DNA from: Hymenolepis diminuta
Taxonomy: Eukaryota > Platyhelminthes > Cestoda > Cyclophyllidea > Hymenolepididae
Direction: 5' to 3'
NCBI GenBank assembly: GCA_900708905.1
Contig: CAADRB010000032.1
Span: 751,969-815,968 of the forward strand
DNA length: 64,000 bases
Shown: in pieces, positions 14,101-24,349 of the stretch
Layout of the letters: each line of letters opens with the position of its first letter
How positions within the stretch are numbered: position 1 is the first letter of the stretch
The notes under the pieces: generated by a model
What the model was told of the DNA's origin: nothing
What the model saw: only the letters and a program-made list of their open reading frames with translations
Database searches by the model: none
Program-made: the position numbers and the translations under genes

Positions 14101-17100
14101 GTAAGTAATAACAATTAAGGAACCTCATGTAAATTAGTAGTTTGACTAAATTTAAGAATACTTAATTTCGCTTGCCTGGTCTATATTCTCCATTTTGGCG
14201 TCACTTGCCACAATTTTTATATATACATTGATAAAAGGTACTGGATTTCAAATTTTGCTCATTCTTGTCCTAAATAAACCCATTCGTATCCTTTTTAGGT
14301 GCATTCATAGTGATTGATTCTCAACTGGATCGTATTCGTGCTGAGAATACAGTGGATATCTTTGGCGCAGTCAGTCGAATGCGAAGTCAGAGGAACTTTA
14401 TGGTCCAAACGGAGCAGCAGTATGCATTCCTCTACGAAGTAATGGTTGAGGCGGTCCAACTGACAGGAAGTGAAGTCTCTGCCCACTCGTTGTACAATTA
14501 TGTTATGAAATTGAGACAAACTGCTCCAACTTCCATGCTCTCGATGTACCTTGGAGATCACGTTCCACGAGGAGGTGCGAAACCAAACTTCCCTCAAAAT
14601 ATCACAGCACTTGAGTTAGAGTTTCAGGTAATTTCCGCTTTTTTCATCGTGCTCTTACTTTAACGAATTGCAAACTATTCCGTCTTAATAAAAATAGCCC
14701 ATTATGAGTATCAGTAGGCAAAGTGTTTCGGTTATTTTAATCTAATTTTTATGAACTCCGTCTTCGGAGTTCGGAGTTTTTTACTTCGTCTACTTGTATT
14801 AAATGAATACTTTTAATTTGCTCAGTCCTCAATATTGGAAATTATGGGATCATGAATTTAAGTGCCTTTTCAATAGTGAACAAGCCATCACTCGATTCAT
14901 GCTTTCAAGTTAAGTTTAGCTGAATGTGAGTTTCTTAAAAAATGAAGTTAGCAAATACTCCTTCTCAACTCGAGAAGAAATTTAGGAAAATCATGTCTTA
15001 GATGGGCTTGTACTAACTAGTTGAATGGAGCTGGGAGTATGTATTTACAAATTATTCTTAATTAATTTGTTTTTCTTCATAATTTAGTGGTGAGGTTAGA
15101 CTCTATGTATTTTCCCAAATTACTTCTCAGTCATATTCTTCATGAAAATGCGTTGATTTTTTGCCTTCATGCCCCAATAACTCAAACCCATATCTGTCAT
15201 GTCTAGACGAGTTTATCGATTTTTTCATATTTCTTTAATTGTCTCATTTCATTTAAAAGCATATCTGCATTCCTATCCCCACACGCTTCCTTGGCCAAGT
15301 GATTCATATAAATTCTCTTTGTACTTTTGCATATACACATATACACAGACAAACACATCCTGTCTTTTATCGGCTCAAATGCTTCCCTATCGTCTTCTCT
15401 CTTCCTCACCTCTCTCCTACTCGCCTGATTCCTCAACGTGGTTTATTCAAAACACTTTGACCTAAAAAATTCTCTGCTTCTACTTTTGGGGATTGTTTTT
15501 TGTTAAATTCTGCATTTTGCTGCCGCAAAAAATTGATAACTGCAAGAAATCATAACTTTCTGATCTACAGTGGCAAGCCACTTCATTGCTTTCATCTTCA
15601 CTGAAGAGCCTATTCCAGAAAGTTTTTTTCCTTAAGGCACAGTTACGTGATTACGAAATAACTAGCTAATAGGTGCGATTTACCTACCTCCTCAATGATC
15701 TAACACCAGAAGTAGCCAAACTCATGCAAGACGTTGTCAAAAAACCGTCCAAGATATCTCACGACGACATCAAGTTTGCCATCTTGGGGCGTATGAAGGA
15801 GCCAAAATTAGAACATAGCAAACGACTTTGCAACAAGTTAATGGGTGGAGATGCAAGAGGACCGCAGTCACAAGGAAGAGATAATTAAGTCAGATTCTCC
15901 TCAAACGAATAGCGAAGACGTCCACACTAATCACCTCAGAAACAGAATCAGTCCCATACTTAAAATCAAGAACCTCCCGAAGAACATCCGTTCACCGATA
16001 GTGACTCCAACTCTAAATGAGGAAAGAAGAAACAGTGGCAGACAAACCAAGCATCACAAAAGACGAGCAAGATGAAACTTGAGGTGACAATTTGTCCAAA
16101 CTTGCCTCAACAATATCAGCATCAACGAAGTCCACCAGGCAACTCAAATATTGTTAATGCAGGAGCATTTCCTTCAGGTAGAGTTCGACCCGATTTTTAT
16201 TGAAAATTTCTTACTGACCAATGAAATACAATAAGGTTCGACAAACTATCATTTAGCTCTACTGAAAATGCATAATTAGCTTATCAACTTCTGGATGGTA
16301 AAGACTAATGAGTGGAAATTTGCGTTTTAATAGAAAATGTTATGTGCATCATTAATTGATGCTTCAATGCTCTTAAAATCGTTAATTAATTGCAAAGCTA
16401 GGTATAAAACTTATATGAATTTTAATTCATTACTCAACCCCGATATAAATAATTACATTTTTAACCCTACGAGGAAGATACAATTTTGGGATTATTATCG
16501 CCAGTTAATATAATGGGGAAATACTCAGTCAACCGATTCTGACAAACCTAAGAGGTTAATGAGAAATTGCATACTTCTGATGCCCCATCCATAATTTGAG
16601 TGGACTGCTCTGCAGCCAAAATTATGGCAGAATTTGTGATGATGCCGAATATTTTAAACATGTGTGGTTGAGGAAAAGTTTGCGAAGTGCGTGATTCTGT
16701 GTAAATACTAAATGTAGTTTAGAAAACAGATCGCCATAGCAATATTTCACTAAACAACCTTTAAAACAGAGCTTAAATAAAAAATTTCAAATGGCTCATT
16801 CCCAAAATTTTAACAATTTTTACGTACGTAGTGTCCAGATCTTCATATTTCACCATGTTCTCCCTTAAAACCCACATACCACACCAACTTGTATCTTGGT
16901 AATTATTGAGTTAAACTATTACACAATTGAATATATTTTATATTATGATTTTTTTGAAAAAGACGGCTCTATTAAATGTACTATTAATACACAGAGTTTT
17001 ATTTTCCTACGTCATATTCATTTCATATAATTTATTGCTCCAACGAATTTTGTGGGGGGTTAAGTAGTTCTAACTTAAACATATTAAGCGTAGATACCCT

Positions 17101-20100
17101 GGGGAATCGCCTTAATTTTATTTCTAACAGCATCATGTTTAATGTCAAACCAAATTTTATCATTATTAAAATTAACATTCAATATAAAAATCGCTTATAT
17201 TTCTGTGTTTTTATTGTGTCAATTCATAAACTCCACAAATTTATTTAATCAGTTCGGCAGTTCATTTCGAAGTATAATTTAATCCGAATTACTCTATGCT
17301 ACGCCTTAATTTAAATTCCCAATTTGATGAGCAGCTTCCTTCTCAAATACATTTTATTTCGCTTAAATTTATACTTTTGAATTGAAAAAAATGACATCCC
17401 GACATCATGATTACCCCTTTTTGGTCGCAGTTTGTGGCAAAGTATTAAATTAACCAAATTTTAAAGTTAACGGAAGAAAAACAAAAACCATCTTGAAAGC
17501 TAAGATTTTTCACATACAAAATTAATAATAATGGGGATAAGCATAATATTATTTATTAAATGGCCATATTTGTAAATAAATTAAGGGCTTTAAAACTACA
17601 CTAATGGAAGACAAGGTTTCAGATTGAAATGAGTGGCATTAAATTTGAGTACAATCATTCTATATACAGGGGAGTTTATACATCAGGAATTGCTCTAATT
17701 CTGCTCATGTGTTTGATAAATTCGATAAATTTTGTACTTCTGATGTTCGTCCTTTTATGTGAGGAGTTTAACCAGTGGTATAGCGTTTAAAATACATTTA
17801 TATGGAACCAATAGGTACTAGTTCAATAGGGTACGTGAATTTCTTACTATAGAGGATCCAGGATATCATTTCTCCGTCTGAGATAAATGTTGGAAAATAC
17901 TCTTGCCCAGTTAACTTGAGACATATAATACGAGTTGGAGTAAGCCATATTTATCGGACAAGCGGACAAATAGCCTTAATTCATGGATTTGTGAGAGTAT
18001 AGAGAGATTTGATCTGTAAGGTTTTGGGATCTAACTCAAAATAATTTTATCCATCTCCCTGTTTAAGTGGAAAGTTTTTAAGTTTTGTTGGGGTTTCACT
18101 AATCGGATTATTCAGTATTGTTAAAGTAAAATAGGTGCAGATAATAAATATATTTTAGTACAGTAATTAAGACTTCAGATCTCTTCTAAAACTTCCAGCC
18201 AAACATTAAACGAAGTTATTCTTTCAAATAACTCTAGTAAGGATGAGATAAATATTCGAAAATTACACTCAATTACAGTCCAAACTAGTGAGACAGTGTG
18301 CATATCTCCAAATAAGAGAAGTGTCTTCTCTCCTTCAATTCTGTTATTAAACTTGTTCGTAGCCATTTCTTTCCTAAATCTCTTTTGTCTCATTATTTTA
18401 GCGAGTGTCAATCAACCTCCAGATATCATCCCAGTGCACAAGCGCCCTTCTACCCGAAAACCGCAACAAGAATCGTCTTGATTCAGTTCTTCCATATGAA
18501 AGCAATCGTGTAGTTCTATCAGCTATTCGAGGTTTTGAAGGAACTGACTATATCAACGCTAGTTTTGTAGACGGCTACTGGCACGAAAGAGCCTACATTG
18601 CTACTCAAGCTCCGTTAGCCAGCACCACCAAAGATTTTTGGCGAATGATATGGCAACATAATTCCCCCATCATTGTGATGTTAAGCCAAGTAGTTGAAAA
18701 CTGCCGTGAACAGTGTTTTCAATACTGGCCATCGGAACGATCTCAAAGATACGAGCAGTTCTTAGTAGAACCCATGGTGGAGTACAATATGCCAAGTTTC
18801 GTCCTCCGGGAATTCCGAATTACAGACACTCAGGATGGACAGTCTCGTACACTGAGGCAGTTCCAGTTCTCTGATTGGCCAGATAATGGAGTACCAATAT
18901 CAAGAGCAGCAGAAACTCTCATTGACCTAATTTCCCAGGTTCATAAGACACAAGCCCAATTCGGGCAAGACGGTCCGATCACTGTACATTGCAGGTGAGT
19001 TCAAATTCTTTCGGTCCACTTATTAACGAATTTTTATTGCCCAAGCTGTTATAAAGTTATTATTTATTCAAACTCGGGGGAACAAAGTGACAAAATGCAT
19101 TTTAGATATTAAATGGAAGCCTGGTATGAATTCCGATCATTTCAGATCTTAAAAAAATATTGGCTCCTAGTTTATCACCTGCAAACAGAAACCTCCTGTG
19201 CAGGAGATCCAAATGAAAGATAAGGATTTAATTTTAGGAAAGAATATTCCCTTCATAATTTTTTTTTCTACGAGGGAGACATGTGGTGTAGGTATTCGCA
19301 GAGAAACATTTCAATTATTAATACTCCTCTACTAATATTTGGAACCAACCTCAAAATTCTAAAATAACTTACTCTGAACGTCTTTTCTTAAGAGACATAG
19401 TGAAACTGAAGGTCTATTAAATCTGTGGAAGTGGTAATCAACAATCTGTTGCTTCATTGTTGAAGCTTTCATGAAAGACTCATGTGTTAATACGAATATG
19501 CATATGCGTCTGTTGTATTGTACATTGTCTTAATTTACTTTGAGCTAATTACCTTCATCCTTAATTGCTTTATTCTGCACACAAACATTTTTATTGATTT
19601 ATTAAAGCACGTTTGTTATATCCCGCTAATCGTTAGATATCTTCCAATATTAATCTATAATTATGCTTCGTATATACATAATTTAAGGGTTCTTGTATCT
19701 GCACTCTATTCTAATTTCAAATTACAGCATTTTCTTTGATTCCAAATACCTGACCACAGGTTGTTAGTGAACTAGCACTCGAGTATATGACTTCATTCTT
19801 CCGCTCAGTTATTCTTGCCTATAGTAAAGCAAAATATGACTATTCTTAGTCACGGAAAAATATTAAAACACGGATAAATGATCCTTTAGAGGTGAGCCCA
19901 GAGATTATCGTCAAAGCACAAAATGAGTTTTACTGCACTAGGATTCTGAATCCATTATAATGTCTGTCTTTTATTTAATGAGTTGAATTTAATATGTCAT
20001 GCCGTGATTGTTACAAGTTTCAAATTTTAAAATAAATTCTCTAGTTTCTTGGTCGCGATATTCAAAGATTAGTAACCAAATAATTAACGATCTTTTCATT

Positions 20101-23100
20101 GTCGATAAACTCGTCTCGTGGTCCATGATATAGTCCGTGATAGTGTTCCCTTTCGAATTTTAAAAAAATCATTTGATAGATCTGTTCTATTGGAGAGCAT
20201 TTATAGCTTTGCAGGTAGGAATTAACTCAATCCGGTGAGTTTAGTAGGAATATGGTATTCTCATTTTTATATGATCAATGTACCATTTTTCATAGTACAG
20301 ATATGAATCTACAAATTTTTAAACAGCATATGCTTGAATATGATTTAGAACGGTGGTTGGCAGCATCAAAACTCTATAATTTCGTTTCAATTTCGATACC
20401 CGATTTCAGAATCTTTAAATCTATTTTTAAATATTGATCGAATGGTTTTTTGTCGTATAATTTCTGATAAAAATTTCTGAACATCACGATCAACATAATA
20501 GCAACGAAATTTGGGGTGTTGTATTTCATGTATAATTCCAAAATTTAAAAATTTAGTCGTAGTCATTGGTTTACTTTATTTCTCAAGTGAACAGACTATG
20601 TTCCCATTGATTTGAATTATGCTCATGCTTTTTTGGGGGTCAATCAAAGGCTTAAAACAAAAATAAATCAGGTTGGGTGGGTCACACGTCGTTCTCTAAA
20701 CAGCACTATCAGGCATAGTGTATAAAGTAGTCGTGTAAAGTCGCCTTCCTAGAAATGATTTCTGGCTGAATTGCACACTATTTAGCTCTAAAGGTCAAAG
20801 TAAAATGACCATGAATTTTGATAGGGCCGGAGTGAAGTTGTAATACAAGTTTTCTAGGGAGCAATTAATTCAACTAAACATTCGATCGATGTGAAGTTTG
20901 TCAGTGTCTTTAGAACGTGAGAAGATAGCTAATTGGTTAGCAACTGTTGTGCACAAGCTCCCTTTTTCGTCTAGGGTTTGGTCATGAGGTCAAGATCGGG
21001 GAAAATTTTGCAATTCTTTCTGTTTCTCAGGAAACTGTATCAACATTTACATTAGAATTTCTTCATTAGTTATTCACTTTATGTTCAATCTTTTCGATTT
21101 AATTATATATTTTTCTAATAGTTCACAAATGTACCTGATTAAAAGGGAAGATATTCGTAAGTGTAATATCAATCATGCTATGGTAATAAAAACTTGGTGA
21201 CATTTTCTCAGATTTTTTCCGTTTGTTCGATGATTAATTGTGAAGTTTAGCTTTCAGCAAAATCTGAGTGTCGATTTTTATACCATCGATTGATATAGTT
21301 GTCCTTTCATTATTGTATACAGACTTTATCATTTCTGCATCACAGTGAGGAGCAGAACATTACGAATTTGACTTCTTATAAAATCTATTTTTGCATATAA
21401 TGGATATTCACTTGCCTAACTGGCGGCTCGTAAAAATTTTACATATTTCCGTGCAACTGTATTATTCTAAGAAACATTTGAACGATGGCACTACAGTTGT
21501 GTATCGAGCAAAGTACTTAAAGATTATGGTTGCTCGTTGCTGTTACACCAGTAATGCTGAAAATAAAAAAATATCTTGACGAATCTTACCATTAAATACT
21601 GATGATCTTAGAGGACAAAGTAAATAAGATTTATAAAAATGACAATCCCTTTGAAGTTGTTAATGCTACTATTTGATAATAAATTTACATGTTTTAGATT
21701 GTAGTTTAGTAGTGGAAAGAAGGAAGCGTGAAATTTAAAGATATCAATCTTGAAAGGTACGAATCTCCCTGAGCTCAAATTATGACTTAAAACTCTCCGT
21801 CCTTTAGTTTTATTCAAACTGTCTGAGAATTTTGCTTTCGTTTGGAAATTGGCTTTGAAGGCTGTGTAAAGGGAAATTACATTATTTCACATTTTCAAGA
21901 ACTAGTAATTTGCACTCATTTGAAGTTCGGTTGTGGTAACCTCCTTTCTTACATATATTAAGCAGTTTCGTTAATTTATATACCGATTTAGCCCAGTTCA
22001 CCCTTCCTCATTTCGTTTTATGTATAATTTATTTCTCAGTCTTTATGGAGTTCATCGATTGTTCTCCTCGTCTTACATATGCGGTTTGGCGTTTACGGGT
22101 TACAAGGCTGTCGCTGCCGGCCTACTTCTGTTATTTCCCTTCCTGCTCCCAATTATGCATTAATAGAGCTTGCGCAGTTATCTTATCTAGTTTTCTCCAT
22201 CCTATATTAGTATCTCTCGAACTTAGGGTCTCATATTATTATGTTGATCAAACGTTTCACAAACCCCTTATACTATTACCGATTACCGAAGAAGACAAGC
22301 AGTAAAGTTTGTCTGATTTTCAGCGCAATCTCTCTGACTTTCTGGATAAATTGCTGTCCTAAACAATATGAACTGAATAATTTGCTAAAATCTTATTGGT
22401 TGAGCTATCACATGACTTATCTGGTTAATAGTTAGTGAGTGATTTGAGGTTTTCTAATGAATAATGACGAAGTGACAATTTCTCAAACAATAATTTAATA
22501 ACTTACTCCCTCTTATACTGCAAGGCAAATTACATATATGACTTTTTCGTTTTTTGGTGAAGACTTAGGTTTAAAGCCAATTCTACAATTCTCTTTAACA
22601 ATATCGTCATCAAATCTTCAGTCCGATGATTTTTTGAAAATTAAATTATCTGCACAAGGTTTTAAGATTCCGCATAATTTAATTGCACAAATTAAACAGT
22701 TAAGTGTTCAAATGAATTCGCTGGGTAAATATTGCCTATTATTCCCAAGTTCCTAACAGGAAGAAATCCTGTCCTGGTATATTTTGTTGACGCTGCTTAA
22801 AATGCTGACGAAACACGCTTTTTTTCCATCTTGAGATATGGGTAAGCCAAGTAATGGTAATAAACCTACCAATGATTTATTTCCACTTTTTTGTCTATCC
22901 AAAAATATAAAAGAAAATATATCCCAACCTATTACTAAACCGGAGAAATAATCCCTTGTATAAATTTTCGCTGATTTTTACGTTGCTTTTGAAATAAAGT
23001 TATCCTTTTATTTACTTTGAGTTAACTTTTTTATGATATTGTAAATAATACCGTTTTTTTAAAAAGAAAGATTATTAATTTTCAAAATTTCTGATCTCTT

Positions 23101-24096
23101 TTAATGGTTCCGTGATCGGTTAATACTTGCCTTGAAGTATTTATCAACTAATACTTAAACATACCTTCTTTCCTCTTAATAACGGTTCTATGGTAAATTG
23201 CCTGATTTCCGGTTTAGTAATTTTAGTTTTTCTATGTAAGTTTTTCATTTTTGTTTCGGCTCCGCCTGATCAACAACCATATATATAAACTTCCTTTCTC
23301 CCTTTTTTTGCTTAGAAAGAAGTAACAATGTTTTTCGTGTTTTTAAAATCTCGACTACTTCTAATATATACCGCTATCAAACCACTTGAAATAAATTTCT
23401 GCCACTCCACGCTACTATTTAGTTAATTTCCTTATGGCCGTCTTACCCACGGACAAGTTCACTGCGGTCAAATATTTACTGTTAAAACATCGGAATTTTA
23501 CCCGAGTGACCCATTCCTCTTTGCCTACTCATAATCAACCGATTTGCACCTCCGAGTGTGGGCCAGCGTTCTCCTCCCTTCTTGTTACTCGATTCTTTAA
23601 CATCTGACGATCCATTTTTCAACTACTCTTAAGTCTCTATTTGTGTATGGCTTTGTTAGTAAAAGAAAAGATTTACTTCTGTGGCGAGGATTTTGCCGAT
23701 TTCCATCTTAGATTTGTAGCGAGGGGTTTTAATCGTCCCAATTCTTTGAACTGTTTCCATATTTGCAGATTATTAGAGAAGAAACTTAGCTATCATTAAC
23801 CTCTTCCTGTAATTATAGTTTGAAGCCTGGGGTCTGACCCGCAACTTACCGATTTTCAAACGTTCTAACACTAAAGATTATGAAATTTACCCTTACCTTA
23901 TTTTAGCGCCGGCGCTGGTCGTACAGGCATCTTCATTGCCCTAAGCATCCTTCTGGAACGAATGCGGTGCGAGGGGATGGTGGACCTTCTCCTGACAACA
24001 CGTCTCCTTCGATCTCAGCGGAGTAATATGATTGAGGACGAGAGCCAATACGCTTTCTGCTACACTGCTCTCCTGGAATTCCTAGCCTCTTTCTAG
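2090..24096 (+). CDS. LAR-type (type IIa) receptor protein tyrosine phosphatase, 3' part (six exons)
   Basis: This is the intracellular part of a receptor tyrosine phosphatase that removes phosphate from tyrosines of membrane-proximal proteins. Exons: 2090-2116, 4579-5006, 6757-7351, 14299-14627, 18402-18994, 23907-24096. All have GT/AG borders and matching phases, giving about 719 residues to a TAG. Order: short juxtamembrane segment, wedge, D1, linker, D2. D1 has the pTyr loop KNRYANV, WPD loop (AWPDCGAP), P-loop [10 protein letters not shown] and Q-loop MVQTEQQY, so it should be active. D2 has KNRL instead of KNRY, keeps WPD (DWPDNGVP), has P-loop [10 protein letters not shown], and has IED where the Q-loop IQT/VQT is expected. 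The protein ends just after the last D2 helix, as LAR proteins do. LAR, PTPRD and PTPRS are single genes outside vertebrates, so no vertebrate symbol is given. Ig/FN3 and transmembrane exons are not in the window; family identity is nevertheless secure. Confidence 0.93.
2117..4578 (+). other. LAR-type phosphatase intron
   Basis: Intron between the 27-nt micro-exon and the wedge/D1 exon. It contains one short SINE-like segment (3811-3866) and otherwise nothing I can recognise. The small open frames are unsupported. Confidence 0.6.
3811..3866 (+). repeat. SINE-like dispersed repeat fragment
   Basis: This shares ACGTAGTGTT and a following GTCA-AG-TCA-G-GATC pattern with 40,684-40,740. The second block resembles a decayed Pol III B box. 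The similarity was found by eye across about 50 nt with several mismatches. Confidence 0.4.
4579..5006 (+). CDS. LAR-type phosphatase exon: juxtamembrane, wedge and D1 start
   Basis: The acceptor TTATAG ends at 4578 and the donor GTAAGT starts at 5007; phase 1 in, phase 0 out. The first about 50 residues are Ser/Thr/Pro-rich and poorly conserved. Then comes the wedge helix region ([14 protein letters not shown]), the EYE-I segment, [18 protein letters not shown] with the substrate-recognition tyrosine, and [12 protein letters not shown] ending at IATQ. These are hallmark type IIa D1 sequences. Confidence 0.95.
5007..6756 (+). other. LAR-type phosphatase intron
   Basis: Intron between the first two D1 exons, ending in TTTTCCCCTAG. 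I see no genes or repeats that I can name in it. Confidence 0.8.
6757..7351 (+). CDS. LAR-type phosphatase exon: D1 core with WPD and P-loop
   Basis: Phase 0 in, phase 1 out; acceptor CCCCTAG, donor GTAAG at 7352. The exon starts [17 protein letters not shown], continues through [33 protein letters not shown] and ends inside the P-loop at [10 protein letters not shown]. Two stretches are longer than in vertebrate LAR proteins: an Asn/Gln-rich insert before the WPD strand (about 7021-7125) and a Gln/Gly/Asn-rich insert before the P-loop (about 7225-7305). The catalytic Asp, Cys and Arg are all present. Confidence 0.96.
7352..14298 (+). other. LAR-type phosphatase intron (about 6.9 kb)
   Basis: The largest intron of the gene. 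It splits the glycine codon right after the D1 P-loop. It hosts a decayed RTE-like LINE in reverse orientation (about 10,918-12,960). The rest is AT-rich with no recognisable features. Confidence 0.8.
10918..12960 (-). mobile_element. Decayed RTE-like non-LTR retrotransposon (endonuclease plus reverse transcriptase)
   Basis: Reading the minus strand from 12,960 down, pieces appear in the normal order of a LINE ORF. An apurinic-endonuclease-like piece ([10 protein letters not shown], then NIVGRF...[10 protein letters not shown]) lies at about 12,930-12,660. The endonuclease end ([16 protein letters not shown]) is near 12,530. The Arg-rich linker (KPWYEM...RKELRKRWL) is near 12,260. RT pieces follow: [17 protein letters not shown] near 11,780, then a [14 protein letters not shown] block, then the catalytic box as [10 protein letters not shown] near 11,310, with FADD changed to FADV. 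The thumb [13 protein letters not shown] is at about 11,120. Stops and frame changes separate the pieces, so it cannot be functional. It lies antisense inside the phosphatase intron. The RTE assignment rests on the NENG-like and GSD motifs and could be a related clade. Confidence 0.72.
14299..14627 (+). CDS. LAR-type phosphatase exon: D1 end and D1-D2 linker
   Basis: Acceptor CTTTTTAG ends at 14298; phase 1 in, phase 0 out; donor GTAATT. It completes the glycine after GRTG and reads [12 protein letters not shown], then [20 protein letters not shown] with the Q-loop glutamine, ending LELEFQ as in the conserved helix at the start of D2. The linker before that helix (about 14,535-14,605) is roughly 20 residues longer than in vertebrate LAR proteins. 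Confidence 0.95.
14753..14772. repeat. Short perfect inverted repeat (8-bp stem)
   Basis: GAACTCCG, a TCTT loop, then CGGAGTTC, followed by a direct repeat of CGGAGTT and a T run. It is intronic, and no function can be assigned. Confidence 0.6.
15571..16150 (+). mobile_element. Decayed Ty3-type gag fragment
   Basis: One reading frame from 15,571 resembles the Gag N-terminal region of flatworm Ty3-type elements. A piece ending [12 protein letters not shown] is followed by two adjacent in-frame stops (TAA TAG, 15,667-15,672), then [17 protein letters not shown] and a KRLCNKLM block to about 15,830. A frame change follows, and a [14 protein letters not shown] stretch near 16,085-16,130 resembles the later Gag region. 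No LTRs, protease or RT are seen nearby, so this is an isolated fragment inside a phosphatase intron. The match is by motif pattern only. Confidence 0.62.
18402..18994 (+). CDS. LAR-type phosphatase exon: D2 first two thirds
   Basis: The acceptor TTATTTTAG ends at 18401 and the donor GTGAGT starts at 18995; phase 0 in, phase 2 out. It includes [18 protein letters not shown] (Leu at the pTyr-recognition position), [60 protein letters not shown] and [10 protein letters not shown], then the split serine codon of the P-loop. Vertebrate LAR D2 domains usually carry Glu at the WPD aspartate; here Asp is present. Confidence 0.96.
18995..23906 (+). other. LAR-type phosphatase intron
   Basis: The last intron, splitting the P-loop Cys-Ser of D2. 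Apart from a SINE-like segment at 20,912-21,000 I see no named feature. Several open frames of 60-86 codons here have no recognisable similarity. Confidence 0.75.
20912..21000 (+). repeat. tRNA-SINE-like segment with A- and B-box-like blocks
   Basis: TAGCTAATTGGTTAGCAA (20,935-20,952) looks like a Pol III A box as found in tRNA genes. GAGGTCAAGATCGGG, about 35 nt on, resembles a weak B box and the B-box-like blocks of the other repeats near 40.4, 40.7 and 50.1 kb. It does not fold as a complete tRNA by inspection. Confidence 0.35.
23907..24096 (+). CDS. LAR-type phosphatase terminal exon: D2 P-loop to stop
   Basis: The acceptor TTATTTTAG ends at 23906. The first base completes the serine after the catalytic cysteine, then [19 protein letters not shown]. 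The tail reads [16 protein letters not shown] and finishes ALLEFLASF before TAG (24,094-24,096). GC content is visibly higher than in the introns. The P-loop has Ala where Val is usual, and the Q-loop has Glu-Asp where Gln-Thr is usual. Confidence 0.95.
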
Positions 24097-24327
24097 TCAA
24101 CTTATATTCAGCATTCCAAACACACTGAGCCCTTCTTTCTCCAACCCAACTTCCCCACATCTGTACTTTTACCTCTCTCTCACTCTCCATCAACTTATAG
24201 GCATTTAATTTCAAGCGTTTTTTTGTTTCCGCATATGAGTATATATGTATTCGCGATCTACGGATGTGTAAATGAATGCAATAAGATATTACGATTCCTC
24301 GGACTTGTACATTTTTGTGTCAAAACA

Positions 24328-24333
24328 AATAAA
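24328..24333 (+). promoter_or_regulatory. AATAAA polyadenylation signal of the LAR-type phosphatase gene
   Basis: The first canonical AATAAA after the stop codon, 232 nt downstream. It gives a compact 3' UTR with the likely cleavage point near 24,350. Confidence 0.7.
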
Positions 24334-24349
24334 AATTCTAGATTAGATG

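Larger units (their letters stand above)
14628..18401 (+). other. LAR-type phosphatase intron
   Basis: Intron between the linker and D2 exons. It contains the gag relic at 15,571-16,150 and a short perfect hairpin at 14,753-14,772. The remainder is AT-rich and shows nothing I recognise. Confidence 0.8.

Noticed and set aside
14753..14790. Hairpin followed by a T run, resembling a bacterial terminator
   Set aside because: It lies in an intron of a eukaryotic gene; rho-independent termination does not apply.
20935..21000. Possible functional tRNA gene
   Set aside because: A-box-like and weak B-box-like blocks are present, but no complete cloverleaf or acceptor stem pairing could be formed.
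22045..22435. Overlapping open frames of 64-86 codons in the last phosphatase intron
   Set aside because: No recognisable domain, no phase-compatible splice sites, and the flanking phosphatase exons already join in frame.
24121..24214. Minus-strand frame over the phosphatase terminal exon and 3' UTR
   Set aside because: Shadow of the conserved D2 coding exon on the opposite strand.
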